Assembly (NCBI GenBank): GCA_946699065.1
Contig: CAMPDV010001203.1
Coordinates: 62,001 to 126,000 of the forward strand
Direction of reading: 5' to 3'
DNA length: 64,000 nucleotides
Source: Loxodes magnus
Taxonomy: Eukaryota; Ciliophora; Karyorelictea; Loxodida; Loxodidae
The notes under the pieces are model-generated. The model worked only from the letters and a program-made list of their open reading frames with translations, had not been told where the DNA came from and did not search any database. The position numbers and the translations under genes are program-made. Shown here one piece after another: positions 49,901 through 63,028 of the stretch (its first letter is position 1; each line of letters opens with the position of its first letter).

Positions 49901-50571
49901 AATTAGGAGCTTTATTTACATAAACTATTCTTTATCTTATGAAGGTAAAACCATTAGCATCTTATACAGATATTGCATAAGTATATTATTCACCTTGACT
50001 AAGATTAGAAGCATTTACTAAGATAAAATTTAAGTTCGTTTCGAAGAGTGAAACTTCTTCAATATTCCCAGGATTTTAAGTTCAAGAAGTCTACTTAATT
50101 TGAAAATTAGAATCGCGTACTTTTGCATATAGGACAAATAAAGAGTCTTAGTTTACTATATTAAAATCGTTTTATTCAAGATTAATAGAAACTGGAGAGT
50201 AAAGGCTTTGAGTTATATGTACTTAGACTGTGCTAAGTCCAAATCTTCCATCAGATGTAGAAGCATTTATTGTAATAGCAAGAAAAGCGCCTACTGGAAA
50301 TGACTAAGCACAAATAAGTAATTAGGGGCCTTAAGCACTACATGTTCTTATAATCTAATCTACTAACTTGTCATCATACTAAAGAACTTCTTATTAAATT
50401 TAGCAAGTTCATACGTACTTTATATCTTAGGCATTCTAATCAAAAGCTTTAGCTTTTAGAGTTATGTTTTCATAAGGAAGAAGTTCAACATGCTAATCTC
50501 CAGAGATTAGAACATTTAATTCTGAAAGTCCCAAAGTAAAGAGAAGAGCAATTAAAATAGCTTTTATTTAT
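46934..50571 (-). CDS. REJ-GPS multi-TM receptor-like protein with (Arg-Gln-Met)50
   Basis: About 1200 aa; TGA at 46934. The signal peptide KAILIALLFTLGLS parallels the paralogue's MKALLFICLC, but the start codon position reads ATA; an ATG at 50589 fits only with a 13-nt intron. REJ text: LNVLISGDQHVELLPYEN, NKAPNCGEFSVSPQMGQAWE, NYPLQYQYFYL. Then YINYLDRCLDWNEN, the 450-bp repeat, and GAIN-like text (NLSIELVRWNPFFFEDL; THLGIEVYRGWQ). The GPS is CQMWDSDQQIWTNEFTCFL...VYVCKC. After an acidic linker come at least five hydrophobic segments (SIPFYTLLCLSLIYTFLII; SLLLIDWVIAQICFFTNL; IAALWIAFIVTIW; FICSQLLICFAVTTWICF; LLISYFLYLLTLNPIFTFLL) and a Gln/Asn-rich tail. By family this resembles polycystin-1 or adhesion-type receptors. 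Frame steps imply short introns. Confidence 0.7.
48784..49233 (-). repeat. Perfect 9-bp repeat, 50 units, inside the REJ-GPS gene
   Basis: CATCTACCT repeated 50 times without a single change on the plus strand. On the coding (minus) strand each unit is AGG-TAG-ATG in the frame shared by the paralogue-supported text on both sides (RCLDWNEN before, LNLSIELVRWNP after), giving Arg-Gln-Met with TAG as Gln. The other frames would give Val-Asp-Glu or Gly-Arg-Trp. The REJ gene at 34 kb has no repeat here. Confidence 0.85.
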
Positions 50572-50589
50572 AGCTTTATTAATTACCAT

Positions 50590-52235
50590 GTAAATAAGCT
50601 AACTAAATACTTTAAAAATAGTGATAACTCTTAAAAAATAAATTTATTTAGTACCAACACTAAAAATAACATTAGCAAGCAAGCTAAGATTAAAATCCTA
50701 TAAATAGTAGCTATTAATCTTATATGCTTGTTTTAGTAAATTAGCATGGCTATGCAGATGTAAATAATAATAAGATAAAACTTTCTAAAAAAGCTAAACA
50801 TAAAGTAGAACAAATTAAATAAAGAAGTAGAGTTAAATATCTATAAAGAAAAAGGAAAGATAAAATTAAAATAACTTAGATTAATTTATTTTAAGGTATA
50901 AAGGGAAAAGTGTGATATTATGGTTTTGAAATGTATTATAAGATTAAAAATATTGCTAAGCTTAATTTTTTAAGGTAGCTATTATTAAAAAATATATAGC
51001 CTTCTATTCTGCTTCTTAGCTAGAAATAACCATAAAAAATAGAGATTAAATAACACTAAGCTTCATTGAAGTTTAATAATCGTTAGCTAATTAAAGTATA
51101 AGCAAGTATATAATAATAATGAATGAGATGGTTGAATCAACATATCTTCTTCAGATTGATAATGTATATAAATAATATAATTAACCTTTACCATTTTACC
51201 TTTGTTAAGTAATAAGCATAAGTCATAGGGAGATAAAAATAAAATATAAGATCATCCTTTATTTAGTTAATTAATTAAGAAGAAAAAGTCCTTTAAAGTA
51301 ACTTTTTTTTCTTTTATCAAGCTTATGTAATAAAGCTGAAATCAAACCTTTGCTTAAAATTAAAAATATTTTTTAAGACAACACTTAACTTGAAAAATTC
51401 TCTTAGATACATTTATTAAATATTAGCTGAAAACAAAATTTACAGCTTATGTGATTATAGGCAAAAACTTTAAGTGCTAGATATAAAAAATGAAATAATT
51501 ATATACCAATAGTAGGAAATATATCCAAGTGCTTATAAAAAGTATCTAAAATTAACTAGAAATGTATGAACTTTCTAGATAAGAGAAAATCATAAGATTA
51601 ATAAAGATTACTGTTTATTTCTATTATGGATTTAAACTAGCGCAACATTTTTTTTTATAAGTCTAGGTATTTAAATTATTAAGCGAAGCTCAGGCACGAT
51701 AGATAAATAATAATAATAAAAATTACTTAAATAGTAAATCAATATCTTCACAGAAACCATAATCTTAACTATTGTCTAATTAATTTATGAAATAAAATAA
51801 ACCAAAAGTTAAATAAGACTAAATTGGTTTCCAAGATAGAAAGACAAGGAAAAAAGAAGTTCATGAAGTAAGTTTGTCCCAAAAAATTAGAGTGTTTAAT
51901 AATCTAAAATCTCATCTTAGCAATTTATTTATAAATTAATAATCAAAGCAATTATTATTTTCAAAAATCAATTAAGATAATGATATTAAATAATGATTGA
52001 GTAAATTATTCCTTTTATCTACTTTAAATAATATAGTAAATTAAACAATATTGATTTATTAAGAAACTAAATTAATACTTATTAATCCAAACTTTTGGAA
52101 TTTAAAAGAATAATTTAAATTCAAATCAAAGCAAATTTCATCCAGAAATTATTTTAGTGATTATATTTAGATTCATTGATATTAAAACCCACAAATTTAT
52201 AGAAAGCAATAAATAATAAATAAATAAATAAATAA
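50590..52235. other. AT-rich, gene-poor stretch
   Basis: No domain motif or RNA gene seen on either strand. A (TAAA)n run ends it at 52.24 kb. Confidence 0.35.
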
Positions 52236-52735
52236 ATTTGATTATAGAGCGCGTAGCACTCTCGTTGGTGCGCAGCTCTTTAAAAAAAAATGTTTCATAC
52301 TGACAAGAATGTTTATTACTGATAAAATTATCAGATACTGATAAACCTTGTTCATTACTGGTATAATTATTCAGTACTGATAAAAATGTTCAATACTGAT
52401 ATAATTTTAGAATACTCGTAATCTTTAATACTTGTTGGAGGTCAAAGGACATGGCAGGATTGTGTCTCATTGCATCACCAAAGCAGAGGACGACATGTGT
52501 CAATTATGGGTACTTAAATTCCCCACCTCTGATGAAGCTCGCAATATTATTTCTTTTTAGTTCCAGCATTAAATTAAATTTAAATTGAGCCAGTGCCGAA
52601 GGTCTAAGAATCTTATGTCTCGAGGCCAAGCCAAAGCAGAGGAAGACATAAAGTCGATTATGGGTACTTAACTTCCCCAACCTCTGATGAAGATGACCTT
52701 ATTGTTCACCTTCGAACAACTATGGCAGTTTTAAA
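52236..52735 (-). mobile_element. Short non-autonomous element with LINE-type 3' hairpin and internal repeats
   Basis: A (TAAA)n tail, then the stem-loop AGAGC...GCTCT (52246-52279), then several imperfect copies of a TACTGATAAAAATGTT unit (52296-52425). Two direct repeats follow (about 52440-52555 and 52600-52700) sharing CAAAGCAGAGGA.GACAT and ATTATGGGTACTTAA.TTCCCC.ACCTCTGATGAAG. It is GC-richer than its surroundings and has no ORF. The hairpin and tail link it to the LINE at 3.9-7.5 kb. Confidence 0.55.
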
Positions 52736-52739
52736 AATA

Positions 52740-53938
52740 TAATAAACTTGTGATTATAAAGATATTAATTATTAGATTTAATTATATATACAAATGTAAA
52801 TAAATATATTTTCCTTATTAAAAAGCATAATCGTTTATTAATTAATATTATAATTCGTTTAATATACAAACGTAAAATTGCTATAATAATAATTTAGTTA
52901 CTTTGGAGCACTTTTAAATCTGCTGTTGATAGATAAATTTATGCTTACATAGTATTTAAATTTTTTAATATAGATTAATTTTAAAAAGGAGGTCTAAATT
53001 TAAAAAATTTAAGAATAGATATTTATTTCTAATTAAATAATTAATATAGCTTGAATTAGGAAATAAAAAAATTTCACATGAAGCTACTGTCAAGAAAACA
53101 AATATTATTATAAATAGAAAAAGTTAGAAGAAAAAAACTAAAATGAGACTATAACAAGAGTATTTGAAAAACGATAAAATCTGAATTATAGCTAAAAATT
53201 TAAAAAACACTTAATAATGTCCTTTGTTGAAGGAACCGATTCTTGTATCTAAAGATATCACAAAATTATTTTAGTTTGAAATCGAAATGAAAAAATAGGG
53301 AAAAAATAAAAGAAAAAATTTAAATTTTCTAATAAAATTTTATAAGAAAATAAAAAAGAGCTTTATACACTTTTATCTTAAGATCTTTTGCTATTATTAA
53401 TAAAAGCAGAAATAAAAATGTATCAAAATAGTTTGATTGAGATTAAATTAAATAAAAATATTAATTAAAATTTCTTTTATTTTAATCTGATATATTTATA
53501 TAATACATTTTAACTTGATTTACAAACTAAAAAAATAAAGAATTTAATAAGAAAAATATCACTACAAAGATATTTAAAATTTGTATTTAAGTATATTGAT
53601 TAAATTTAAAAAAAAAAAATTTTTTTGATTATTTAATCTGTCTAAAAAGGCTTAAAATATAAAAAATAAATAAAAAAAGTTTAAATTATATTAAATTTGA
53701 TATCCTATTTAAGTGAAAATGATGGGATTATTAATATTTAATTTTAAATGTGTATTAAAAAATAAATAAATAAACTTATATTAAATTTATAATAATAATA
53801 ATATTAAAAATAATTAGAACTTTAAACTATTATCATAATAAATTTCATTTCAATTAAATACTTTATAATTTAAATAAAAAGAAGAATAATATATTTAATA
53901 TATAAAAAGAATCTTTTATTTAAATAAGTTAGTTATAA
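52740..53938. other. AT-rich, no supported gene
   Basis: Extremely AT-rich low-complexity DNA. Confidence 0.4.
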
Positions 53939-54247
53939 TTAAAAGGATGGTGGGAGCTGAGATTGACCTTCTGAATCATACTTTCTGGTTTTAAGGCTAG
54001 GAACAAGTTCCTTTCCTGTCGCTGAAAAAGTCCCTGGTCAAAGTCAACCTTTGCAAGGGAACATCTTCCTTTTGATTATCCACTCCTGGTAGGGGCTTGA
54101 AGCCTGGCTGCCTATAGCGATGGAGCTCCCTGGCAGCTGCTTTTCGAAAGCAACAGGATATCCCCGTTATCCCATGAAGGGAGTGTTGGGGTCGTTAAAC
54201 TGCAAGAAGTTGCAGTCCAAAACCCTTTAAGTTAAAATTAATGAATA
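53939..54247 (-). mobile_element. SINE-like retroposon family S1, copy 3
   Basis: Reverse orientation. Flanked by a perfect 17-bp target duplication, AAATAAGTTAGTTATAA (53922-53938 and 54248-54264). The most diverged copy near its 5' end. Confidence 0.8.
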
Positions 54248-54641
54248 AAATAAGTTAGTTATAAAACAAAAAATAAAAAGTGATGTATAGAAAATAAAAA
54301 TTATAAGTAAATTACAAACTTTTTTAGTGTATAAAAAGAGTAGAATTAAATTGGGAGTATGGCTTACATCTTTATAAAAAAAGAGACTTAAGAAATACTT
54401 AAAAAATTAAAAATGTTTATAAAATAAAAATAACTAAATATTAATCTATTACCATTGCTTTTAAATTAAAAATTATAAATTTCTAGATAAATAGAAAATA
54501 TTTATTGAAGAACTTTAATTTTCAATTTAGATTTTGCTTATCATTTTATTTCTATTTTTTTGAAAAGAATTGTTCTTTAAATTTAAATTATTTACCTTTT
54601 TTCATCTTTTTAAAATTAATTAATTTTTAATTAATAAAACG

Positions 54642-55420
54642 ATGCCTAAGAAATAGCAAACTTCTCTTATTGAATATATAAAAAATAAAAATAATAATCT
54701 AATTTAATTGATAATCAACTTAATAAGATAAAGGATAATAATCTCAAGAATTTTTTGCATAATTATGACATTAAGAATATCAAATGTACAATTAGAATTA
54801 AAAAAAACTAAAATCAAAGATTGAAATACTAGAATAGATTCTAGAAATAATTGGCAAATAAATAAAAATTTAATTTTCATCTATAGAGGATTCAATCGTT
54901 GGCATGTAATCATAAATGAAAAATACATTAAATGAAAAATACATTAAATGAAATTGACAATAATTTAATTAATTTCTCAAATGTTTTAATATTAGTTTTC
55001 TTAATTCCAATATCAAATAAAGACTTTAAAAAAATAAGCACAATATTTAGAAATTATTTAAAAAGTTAATGTATAACAGAGAATTATACCTATGGATATC
55101 AAAAATATTATTAATAATAAAGTATAAAAAGAAAAATATGATGTTACATCTGTCAAAAGCAGCATCATTATAAAATATACTGGAAAAGAAACTAAATTTA
55201 TGAAAAGAATAGAAAAATATAATAAAAGACCTATTTTAAATATAACTGGCTTAGTTAGAGTTAATATTAAAGAAAAAATTTTAATAATAAGATTAGCATT
55301 AAAAAGAACTTTTAGATGTAAAAAAATTAAGTATGAAACTTATATTATAAATAAGGATGACGAGCTAATGAAGTCTTAAATCTTCCTTTAGTTCAGGAGA
55401 ATATATTTTCGAGAATACTG
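54642..55420 (+). CDS. Repeat-borne ORF (MPKKQ type), left copy
   Basis: ATG at 54642 (MPKKQQTSLIEYIKNKNNN). The start resembles the zinc-knuckle ORFs at 16.94 and 18.60 kb. The downstream part (LIPISNKDFKKISTIFRNYL; RPILNITGLVRVNIKEKI; TFRCKKIKYETYIINKDD) is repeated in inverted orientation at 60.32-60.76 kb with amino-acid-level conservation. Probably the first ORF of a retroelement family; no zinc knuckle is seen in this copy. It looks old. Confidence 0.4.
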
Positions 55421-55479
55421 ACTATAAAATCCAATTATTGAAACTATAAACTACTTTTAATATTTTAGCAATCAATGGT

Positions 55480-58400
55480 TAAACAAAACAAAAATTTAGT
55501 TTTAATTAATATTATAATTTTTAATTAAGAAATGCTATTAAATTTTTAAATTATTAATATTATAAGTTTTATTTGCCTTTCTTATTATAAATAAAATTAA
55601 AATAAAATAATGAATATTAATATCACATCAAAAGTCATTTCTAAATATTTCTAGCTCTTTCAGTCAAAAAATCAGTTTTCTTTTATTCCACTTTCATTTG
55701 TATAAATAGGAAGGATTGGGTTTTAGGAATACAACAATAAAATATTGCGTTTCTTAAGTTTGCTCAATGCAACTTAATTATAATTTATTAACTTGTTTAC
55801 AATAATTATTTGCTTAAAGGAAATTAATTTAGATTGAAATTTAATACATTTTTTTTAAAGTACATCATTAAAGAGATGACAGAAGGGCAAATTTGTATAA
55901 TATTACTTAGTCTCTAAAAATCCACTCTCGCTAATTCGTATTTTTTACTAGAAATCTACATTTTTCGTAAGATTCTTCCTTAATATTTTATATTATTTTC
56001 ATTATATTTATTTCTAGTATATTGAATAAAATAAATAAGATTCATATCTTCCAAAAAAAGGTGGAGTCTCATTAAACAGCTATCCTATTGTGTAATACTC
56101 GATCATATTTACTAAGCATGAGCAATTTATTATTCAATGAAATATCCTCAATAACTTAAAGAATTTCTTTGATTTTTATAAATAGATAAATTAAACTTAA
56201 AATAGTGTCTACATACATGTTTCATTTCTACAATAATAAAATTTATATGAAAATGGCTTTGAAATACTTCTTTCTAAACAATTTTTTCATTTTTCATATT
56301 TTTTGAAATTGTAAGAATATTCCTAATTTAAAATTTTATTATATATATATTAAATTCTAAATAGATTCTTTCAAAAAATGTATATTATAGCTTATAATTA
56401 ATAAAAATCTGAAAAATAAAAAGTATAAATTTTTGCTATCAAACAATCAAGGAAATCAATCTTTTGATTTAGGATAGTTTAGTACAAAGTTAATTTTTAG
56501 AAATATAAGGTATTTCGCATTATGAATTACTATAGATAATAGATATGATTGTAGTTTAAACTTTTATATAAGTTTTAAATATCTGAAAGCTATTAAATAA
56601 AATTTGTATTTTGATAAATTTATTTATTCTTTAATATTTAAAATTATGAAATTATTTTTGGTTTTAAATGCATAAAGAATATATAATATCATATAAATTA
56701 GTAGAATCTAAGTAGCTTTCAAAGTGGTTCAAATTAGAAAAATATATACAGTCAAATATAAAGTAAATTACTAATTTAATATACCCCATTTTAAAGCTTA
56801 TAGTTATTAAATTTGTCCTTTAGCTTTTATCTTTCTTTTCCTTTCACTCTTATTTTATGTTCTATTATATTTTTCTATTTTTACCATTTTATATTCCATT
56901 TTTTTTTAATTATAATAGATTGTAGAAATCTTAAATTAAGTATTGAAAAGTTTAACTTTCATGAAAAATTTAACCTGACTTTACCATATAACGTTTCAAC
57001 ACATAGTGAGATGTATTTTATTTTCAAGTGAAATTTCTAAAAGTTACATATCCCTTTTTCACTATTTAACATGAAAATTTTCTTCTTTAATACTTTTATA
57101 AAACTTTCAATGGTTAATCAAAATCTGAATTGTATAAATTTCTTTCTCAGTTGATTTTAAGATTTTTTAATGAACAGAAAAAAAAATTGTTAAAGGTTAT
57201 TTATTCGAAGTAACTCTTTTGAAATAAATTTTAATTCTCTTCTAATAAAATTTTTTATGACAAAAGCTTCTCAATAGTAATTAAAACAATTAAAAATGTA
57301 TAAACGATTATGAAATGCTCTAAAATATCTATCCCTAATTTCTAAATTTAACTTTATAGATTTTAATTAAATATGTATCTATAAATTTATTGTTGCAAGC
57401 TAGTCTAATCCCTTTAAAATTAATTTAATAAGTATTTTAAATTTAATATTATTATAGATTTTAATTTAATTATAATTTACTAGTTTATTTCTTCATAATG
57501 TTTGCTAATTTTGTTCTAATAGAATGCTTTAATTTATGTAATTTTAATAAAATTTTTTAAAGTGTTTCTAGATCAGCTGAAAAGCTGGTTGAATGCTTAT
57601 TTATTTTTGCAATGAAAAATATGAAGTAAATACATTCAAGATGACTTTTATAATGATAAATTTCATTAGGCTTATCTTTTAAAATCTATTTATTATATAA
57701 ACATTTATTTTAGTATTTTATGCCAAAAATATAATAATTTTATTGAAAACTATCCAAATACTTTTAACATAATTTTTATCTCGGTTTTATAATTCCTCAA
57801 GATTGCTATAGTTTTGATAAAGCTTGAATCACTAAAATTTTTTTTTTCATGAATATTTCCTTTTTTGTATTTCGATTGAGCTCATTGAAACTTTCAATCC
57901 AAAAAATTAATTCTTGTCAAATATTTAAAAAAGAATAAAATAATTAAAAAAGATTTCGAATCTTATATAGAATAAATATAAAATTAACTAAAGTAAAAAA
58001 GATAAAATTCCTATATTAGATTCTTAATGCTTCTTGTACGATCTTAGATAAAAAGGCTTTTAATAATGGTAAAATGAAATAATTAGATATCTATTTTTAA
58101 TAATTTTTAACTAAAAAACAAAATAATAAGGCTTACCAAAAGTTATTTAAAAAATGTAAAAATAATTATAAGCTTTTATCTTTTATTTATTGGTCTTGTA
58201 TCTTTGAAAATAGATCATGTATACTAAATTATTTTTCTCTATTAACGTTTTAAGATCAATAATATTAAGCTAATAGACTAAAATTACTATACCTTTCCTT
58301 TATAAAAATTGTGGGATAGATGAAAAATTTATAATTATTCCTCTTTTATGATTTTCTTTGATAGAAATCACTAAAATAAAATTAATTTGCATCATTTTAA

Positions 58401-60310
58401 ATTTGAAGAGAAGATGTTATAGGTTTAATTAATAGAATGTATATAGAATTATAATGAAAACAAATATAGATTTAGTTTTAAATGACTTGCTCTATAGCAA
58501 AATTTATTTAGACTAGCTATAAATACTTTTTTAATTATTTTAAAATTAAACATTTCGAAAAATTTTATTCTAACTTGGATATAGTCATAATAAACTATAG
58601 AGTATAATTATATAATTGAAATATAGATATTTTTACATTAATTTTTAAAATAATTTCTTAGTCCAATGCTCTATGGATTTTGGAATGAACTAAATATAAA
58701 AAATAATTTTCCTTTTTTACGAAATTTCTTTAAAAAGTAAAAATTAGGATATTTTTATTAATTTACTCAGTTTTTAATTAAATTTTACTTATAAATTTTT
58801 TGCGCATAACCAAATATTTCTTCAGTTTACTACCACCTTTTTTTTAATTATTTATTCCACTTAATTTTACTCATATTTAAATAGGAATTTTGCTCAAATA
58901 ATTTTTTACAGTCTAAAAGAATTGTTTATTTGAGTAACTTCTATATATTATAATTTTAATTCAACTATATGACTTTAGTTAAATATTCCATTAGAATAAG
59001 TTTGCATGCTTTAGAGTTTTTTTATTAAATCAATAGCTTAAAATTTAGATAAACATCACTATAAAACTTTTTTTCAGATTGAATCTAATTTTATAATTAG
59101 CAATCTCAAATTTGTTTCACTCTATATGTTAATACTAGTTTAAGTCAAAAAGAAAGGAAAAAAGTTTAATAAATCTATGAGCTTATTATAAAAATACTTA
59201 GGCAAAGCTTAAGGGAAGTGATATAGCATTAATATTACATATTACATATTACAAATAAAAAAGCGTAAATTTAATAACTTTAATGCAATTAATAAAAGCA
59301 AGTTCTATCTAATAAAAATATTGCTTTGTGCTTTAGATTTTATTACTATCCAGTTAAGCTATTTAGAAAAATTTTTGAGCACAATAAATGAGTTAGGCAT
59401 CCCACTAGATATAAAAGGAAAAATAAACTTAACTTTATAAATACAAAATATATAAGGGATTAAATAATAATAGCACTAGAAAAAAGCTATCTATTTAAAT
59501 AGTTTAACTTCAAAGGTAATTTCTAAATAAACAAAATGCACTTAAGTATAAAAGGGAAAATTTGAATACTAAATTGCTTAATTAATTTATATATCTAACT
59601 ATTATTAAGAGTAGAGAGTCTTATTAGATTTTATTAATTTTAAGAATTATAAGTAAAACAGATATTTATAAAATATTAGCTTATATATAATTTTAGGGGT
59701 TGTTAGATATTCAACCAAATTATTAAAAATTAACAATATTTAAGAAATTCATTTTAGTTTAATTTAAATTTAAACTTGCAAAATTCAATTTAATAAAATA
59801 TCTTTTAGAGGTAATCTGAATAAATAAGATTGTAATTAGCTGATACAAAATGAAAAAAATTAGAAGAATTAATAGAACTAGCCAAAAGATTAAGAATGGC
59901 TTTTATAAAGGTAAATATATTTTATCTATATTCCTGATGAAAGTCAAGATAAGTTAGAATAAAATTTAAATAGCAATAATGGAAGATGAAATTAAGATAC
60001 CTTTATATGATTTAGAGATATTTAGAATGGAGTAAAAGTTAAAGACCAATATAAGAAAAAGTTTTTACTAGTTCGAAGAATTTTAAAGTATAAGCAATTT
60101 ATAATAGTTCCTCATTAATTAAATTAATAAATAGAAAAGAATGTCAACTAACATACTATGATGTTAATACAAAGATAAAATTCTTTCTTATAATAGATTA
60201 AATCCAATTTGAAATTAAAATTAATGATAACCTTTTTCAAAAATTTAATAGCAAACAAATTTTTAATAAAAAACTAAATGTCTTTTATTTACATTAATTG
60301 GTCTTTCATT
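55480..60310. other. 5-kb extremely AT-rich region
   Basis: Long A/T runs, no recognisable gene, tRNA or retroposon. A 72-codon plus-strand frame at 56813-57031 is hydrophobic and unsupported. It lies between the two inverted copies of the MPKKQ-type ORF. Confidence 0.4.
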
Positions 60311-60319
60311 CATTATTCT

Positions 60320-60760
60320 CGAAAATGTCTTCTCTTGAACTAAAGGACGACTAAAGACTTAATTAATTCGCTATCCTTATTTATAATATATACTTCACAG
60401 TTAAGTTTGCTACATTTAAAGTTTTGTTTAAAATTGCTAATCTTACTTTTTATAAATTTTTTACAAAATATTAACTCTAACTGAGTCACTTATATTTAAA
60501 ACAGGTCTTTTATTATATTTTTTATAAATAAATAAATAAATTTAGTTTCTTCACCAGGATCTTTTATAATGGTGCTGCTTTTTACATATTAAACATCATG
60601 TTTTTCTTTTTATACTTCATTATTATTCACTTTTTTGATATCCATAGGTATACTTCCCTGCTACATATATTCTTTAAATAATTTCTTAGTATTTGGCTTA
60701 TCTTTCTATAGATTCTTTATTTGATATTGGAATTAAACTAAAATTTAAGCATTTGATCTC
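60320..60760 (-). pseudogene. Repeat-borne ORF (MPKKQ type), right copy, inverted
   Basis: Reverse-strand match to 55.0-55.42 kb (shared blocks: CCTATGGATATCAAAAA, TAATTCCAATATCAAATAAAG, ATTATAAATAAGGAT). A TTTA-rich insertion lies inside the conserved part. It looks decayed. Confidence 0.5.
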
Positions 60761-60769
60761 ATCTAGTGT

Positions 60770-61630
60770 ATATTTCATTTACGATTATATCTATCTATTG
60801 TCTCCTTTAAAAATGGAAATTAAATATTTCAATATATAGTACAACTAAAATCACTTTTTAACCCAATTGACTAAAAAAGTTAGAATAGAAAGAATCGCTA
60901 GGTAACTGAAGAAAAACGAAAAAAAAACTTCAAAGTAGTTCCAATGGATGGAGAACTTAAAGAACAAATTTAAAAAGAGAAATTTAAAATATAATTAAAA
61001 ATATAAAATAATTATTTACTAGATTTAGAAATCCTTTAACTAAATCTAAAATTAATTATATTAAAAAAATTGTTAAATAGTTGCAAAACAATTTATTAAA
61101 AAAGCATCTTAGAGCATTTATGTTCTTTTTACAAAACAAAAAAGGCAAAAAAAATCAGATTTCTTTTAGTTATTTGTGCTGGTATGAAAATAACTTGGAA
61201 ACATTAATTTTAATTTTAATTATCTAAGTAAAACATTCTCTTATTAACCAACTAATTATACCTTATAATTTAAAGGACTATTCATTAAGATTATATTCTA
61301 AATTATTAATTATTTGTTGTAATTATTTGGATAGAATTTTATAAATAAAATAAATTTAAACAGATGCAAATAATTAAGCTTTTAGTGTGAGATAATTTGA
61401 AATAAACTGATTAAATGTAGAAATTGTCTATATAAAAGAAATTTAAATTAATTTACATTTTTAATTTGATTTAAGATATTAAAGTACTTTTTATATTTTA
61501 AATCTCTTTTATCATTTAAAATAAATAATTAAAATTTTACTTGGAAGTCTAAAAATTTAGTATAATGTATAAAATTTATTCCACATAAATAAGTTTCTCC
61601 CTTTCTTTAGCAATTAATCTATATAAATAG
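60770..61630. other. AT-rich, no supported gene
   Basis: Nothing recognised. Confidence 0.35.
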
Positions 61631-61639
61631 AAATAATCA

Positions 61640-62560
61640 TACTTCACACTTTAATTTCTCTATTTTTATCACTCTAATCTTAATTTTATATTTTTAATTT
61701 TTTTATATTCTCATACTTCTTTTTCAAGAGAGGAAATTATCAATTTATTTTTTTCATTTAATTCTATCTAAATATTTAAGATTGGAATTTAATAAAATAC
61801 TTCCCAATTTCTTCTTTTTTTGACTTTATCCAATCTTTATATTTTTTTCTTTGTCTTAAATTAAATTTCTTATAGTTTTTCTTTAACTTATTGGTAGTAT
61901 TATTAATTTCTATCATTTATAAATAAAACTCTTCAATTGGTGATTTTTACTTTAAGTATAATAAATCCTTTTATAATATTTAAATTTATATTTATATTAT
62001 TGATTCTTCAGATTCTATTTACTCTTTAGTAGATAATTTGTTATTATACTTAGTATATTTTATCGATGCTTTAGTGGTAGCTATTTTATTCAGTTTCGAT
62101 TGATTTCCTATGCATAAGGATTTGTTCTTCTATCAATCTCTAAATTTTTTAAAATTTATATTAGCTGTCTAGCAAATGATTTTGGAGACCATTTGATTAT
62201 AAAATAATTTGATTATATCTTTATTTATCTTTTTATTCAACTCATTAATAAGTTAGTAAACTAAAAGCGAGGCTATTGCATAAGCTTCGCATACTTTTAT
62301 AATAATATCTATTCAATAAAAATCAAAGTCTTTTGAATCATGAATGCAAATTTAACTTTATAATAATTCTATTTTTCTTAAACTATACCTCTTATACTTC
62401 TTATAGTTGTTCTACAATCTTTTTTCCCTACTTATATACATAATACTTTTAGTAGCTTTTCTTTTTAAATATAAACTAAATACATTTTTCAAGTATCATC
62501 CACATTTCAAACTTATTGGAATATCTTTTTATCATTTTTTTTCGCATAAATCTCAACTAA
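61640..62560 (-). CDS. Unknown Lys-rich protein
   Basis: The minus strand reads LNKIATTKASIKYTKYNNKL, STKEQIESEESIIQ, IEEFYLQMIEINNTTNKLKK and KYKDWIKSKKEEIGKYF. Charged and helical, no family. The start is not located. Confidence 0.35.
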
Positions 62561-63028
62561 AAATTATATAAAAGATAGATGATATTTATTGCTTATATTA
62601 TAGGAATTTAAGACAACTATAGTTATTAAAATTAAACTTTTTGGAATATTTTTGATTAAAGTAGTTTAATATACTCTACTATCTTGATACTTTTAATCCA
62701 GAAATACCTGTATCATTATATCTCTCAATCTACCATTTAAATTAAACTAATTATATATACATTCTTTAAGTATTAACTTAAAGCTAGAATTAATTATAAC
62801 CTAGCTATTATAATTATAACTATATTTAATTAGATAAACTAATTTTGAGTATCAAGTGAAGAATAGCAATACCCTTTTAATTTCCTTTATAAATGAAGAT
62901 TAAAGGAATATATATTAAACTTGTTTTTAAATTAAAGTTAATAATACATATTCAAGTATTATTGCTCTTTCTTGATTTTTGTGATGCTTCTAAATCATTT
63001 TTTTATTATTTTGGTAGTGATGTATAAT

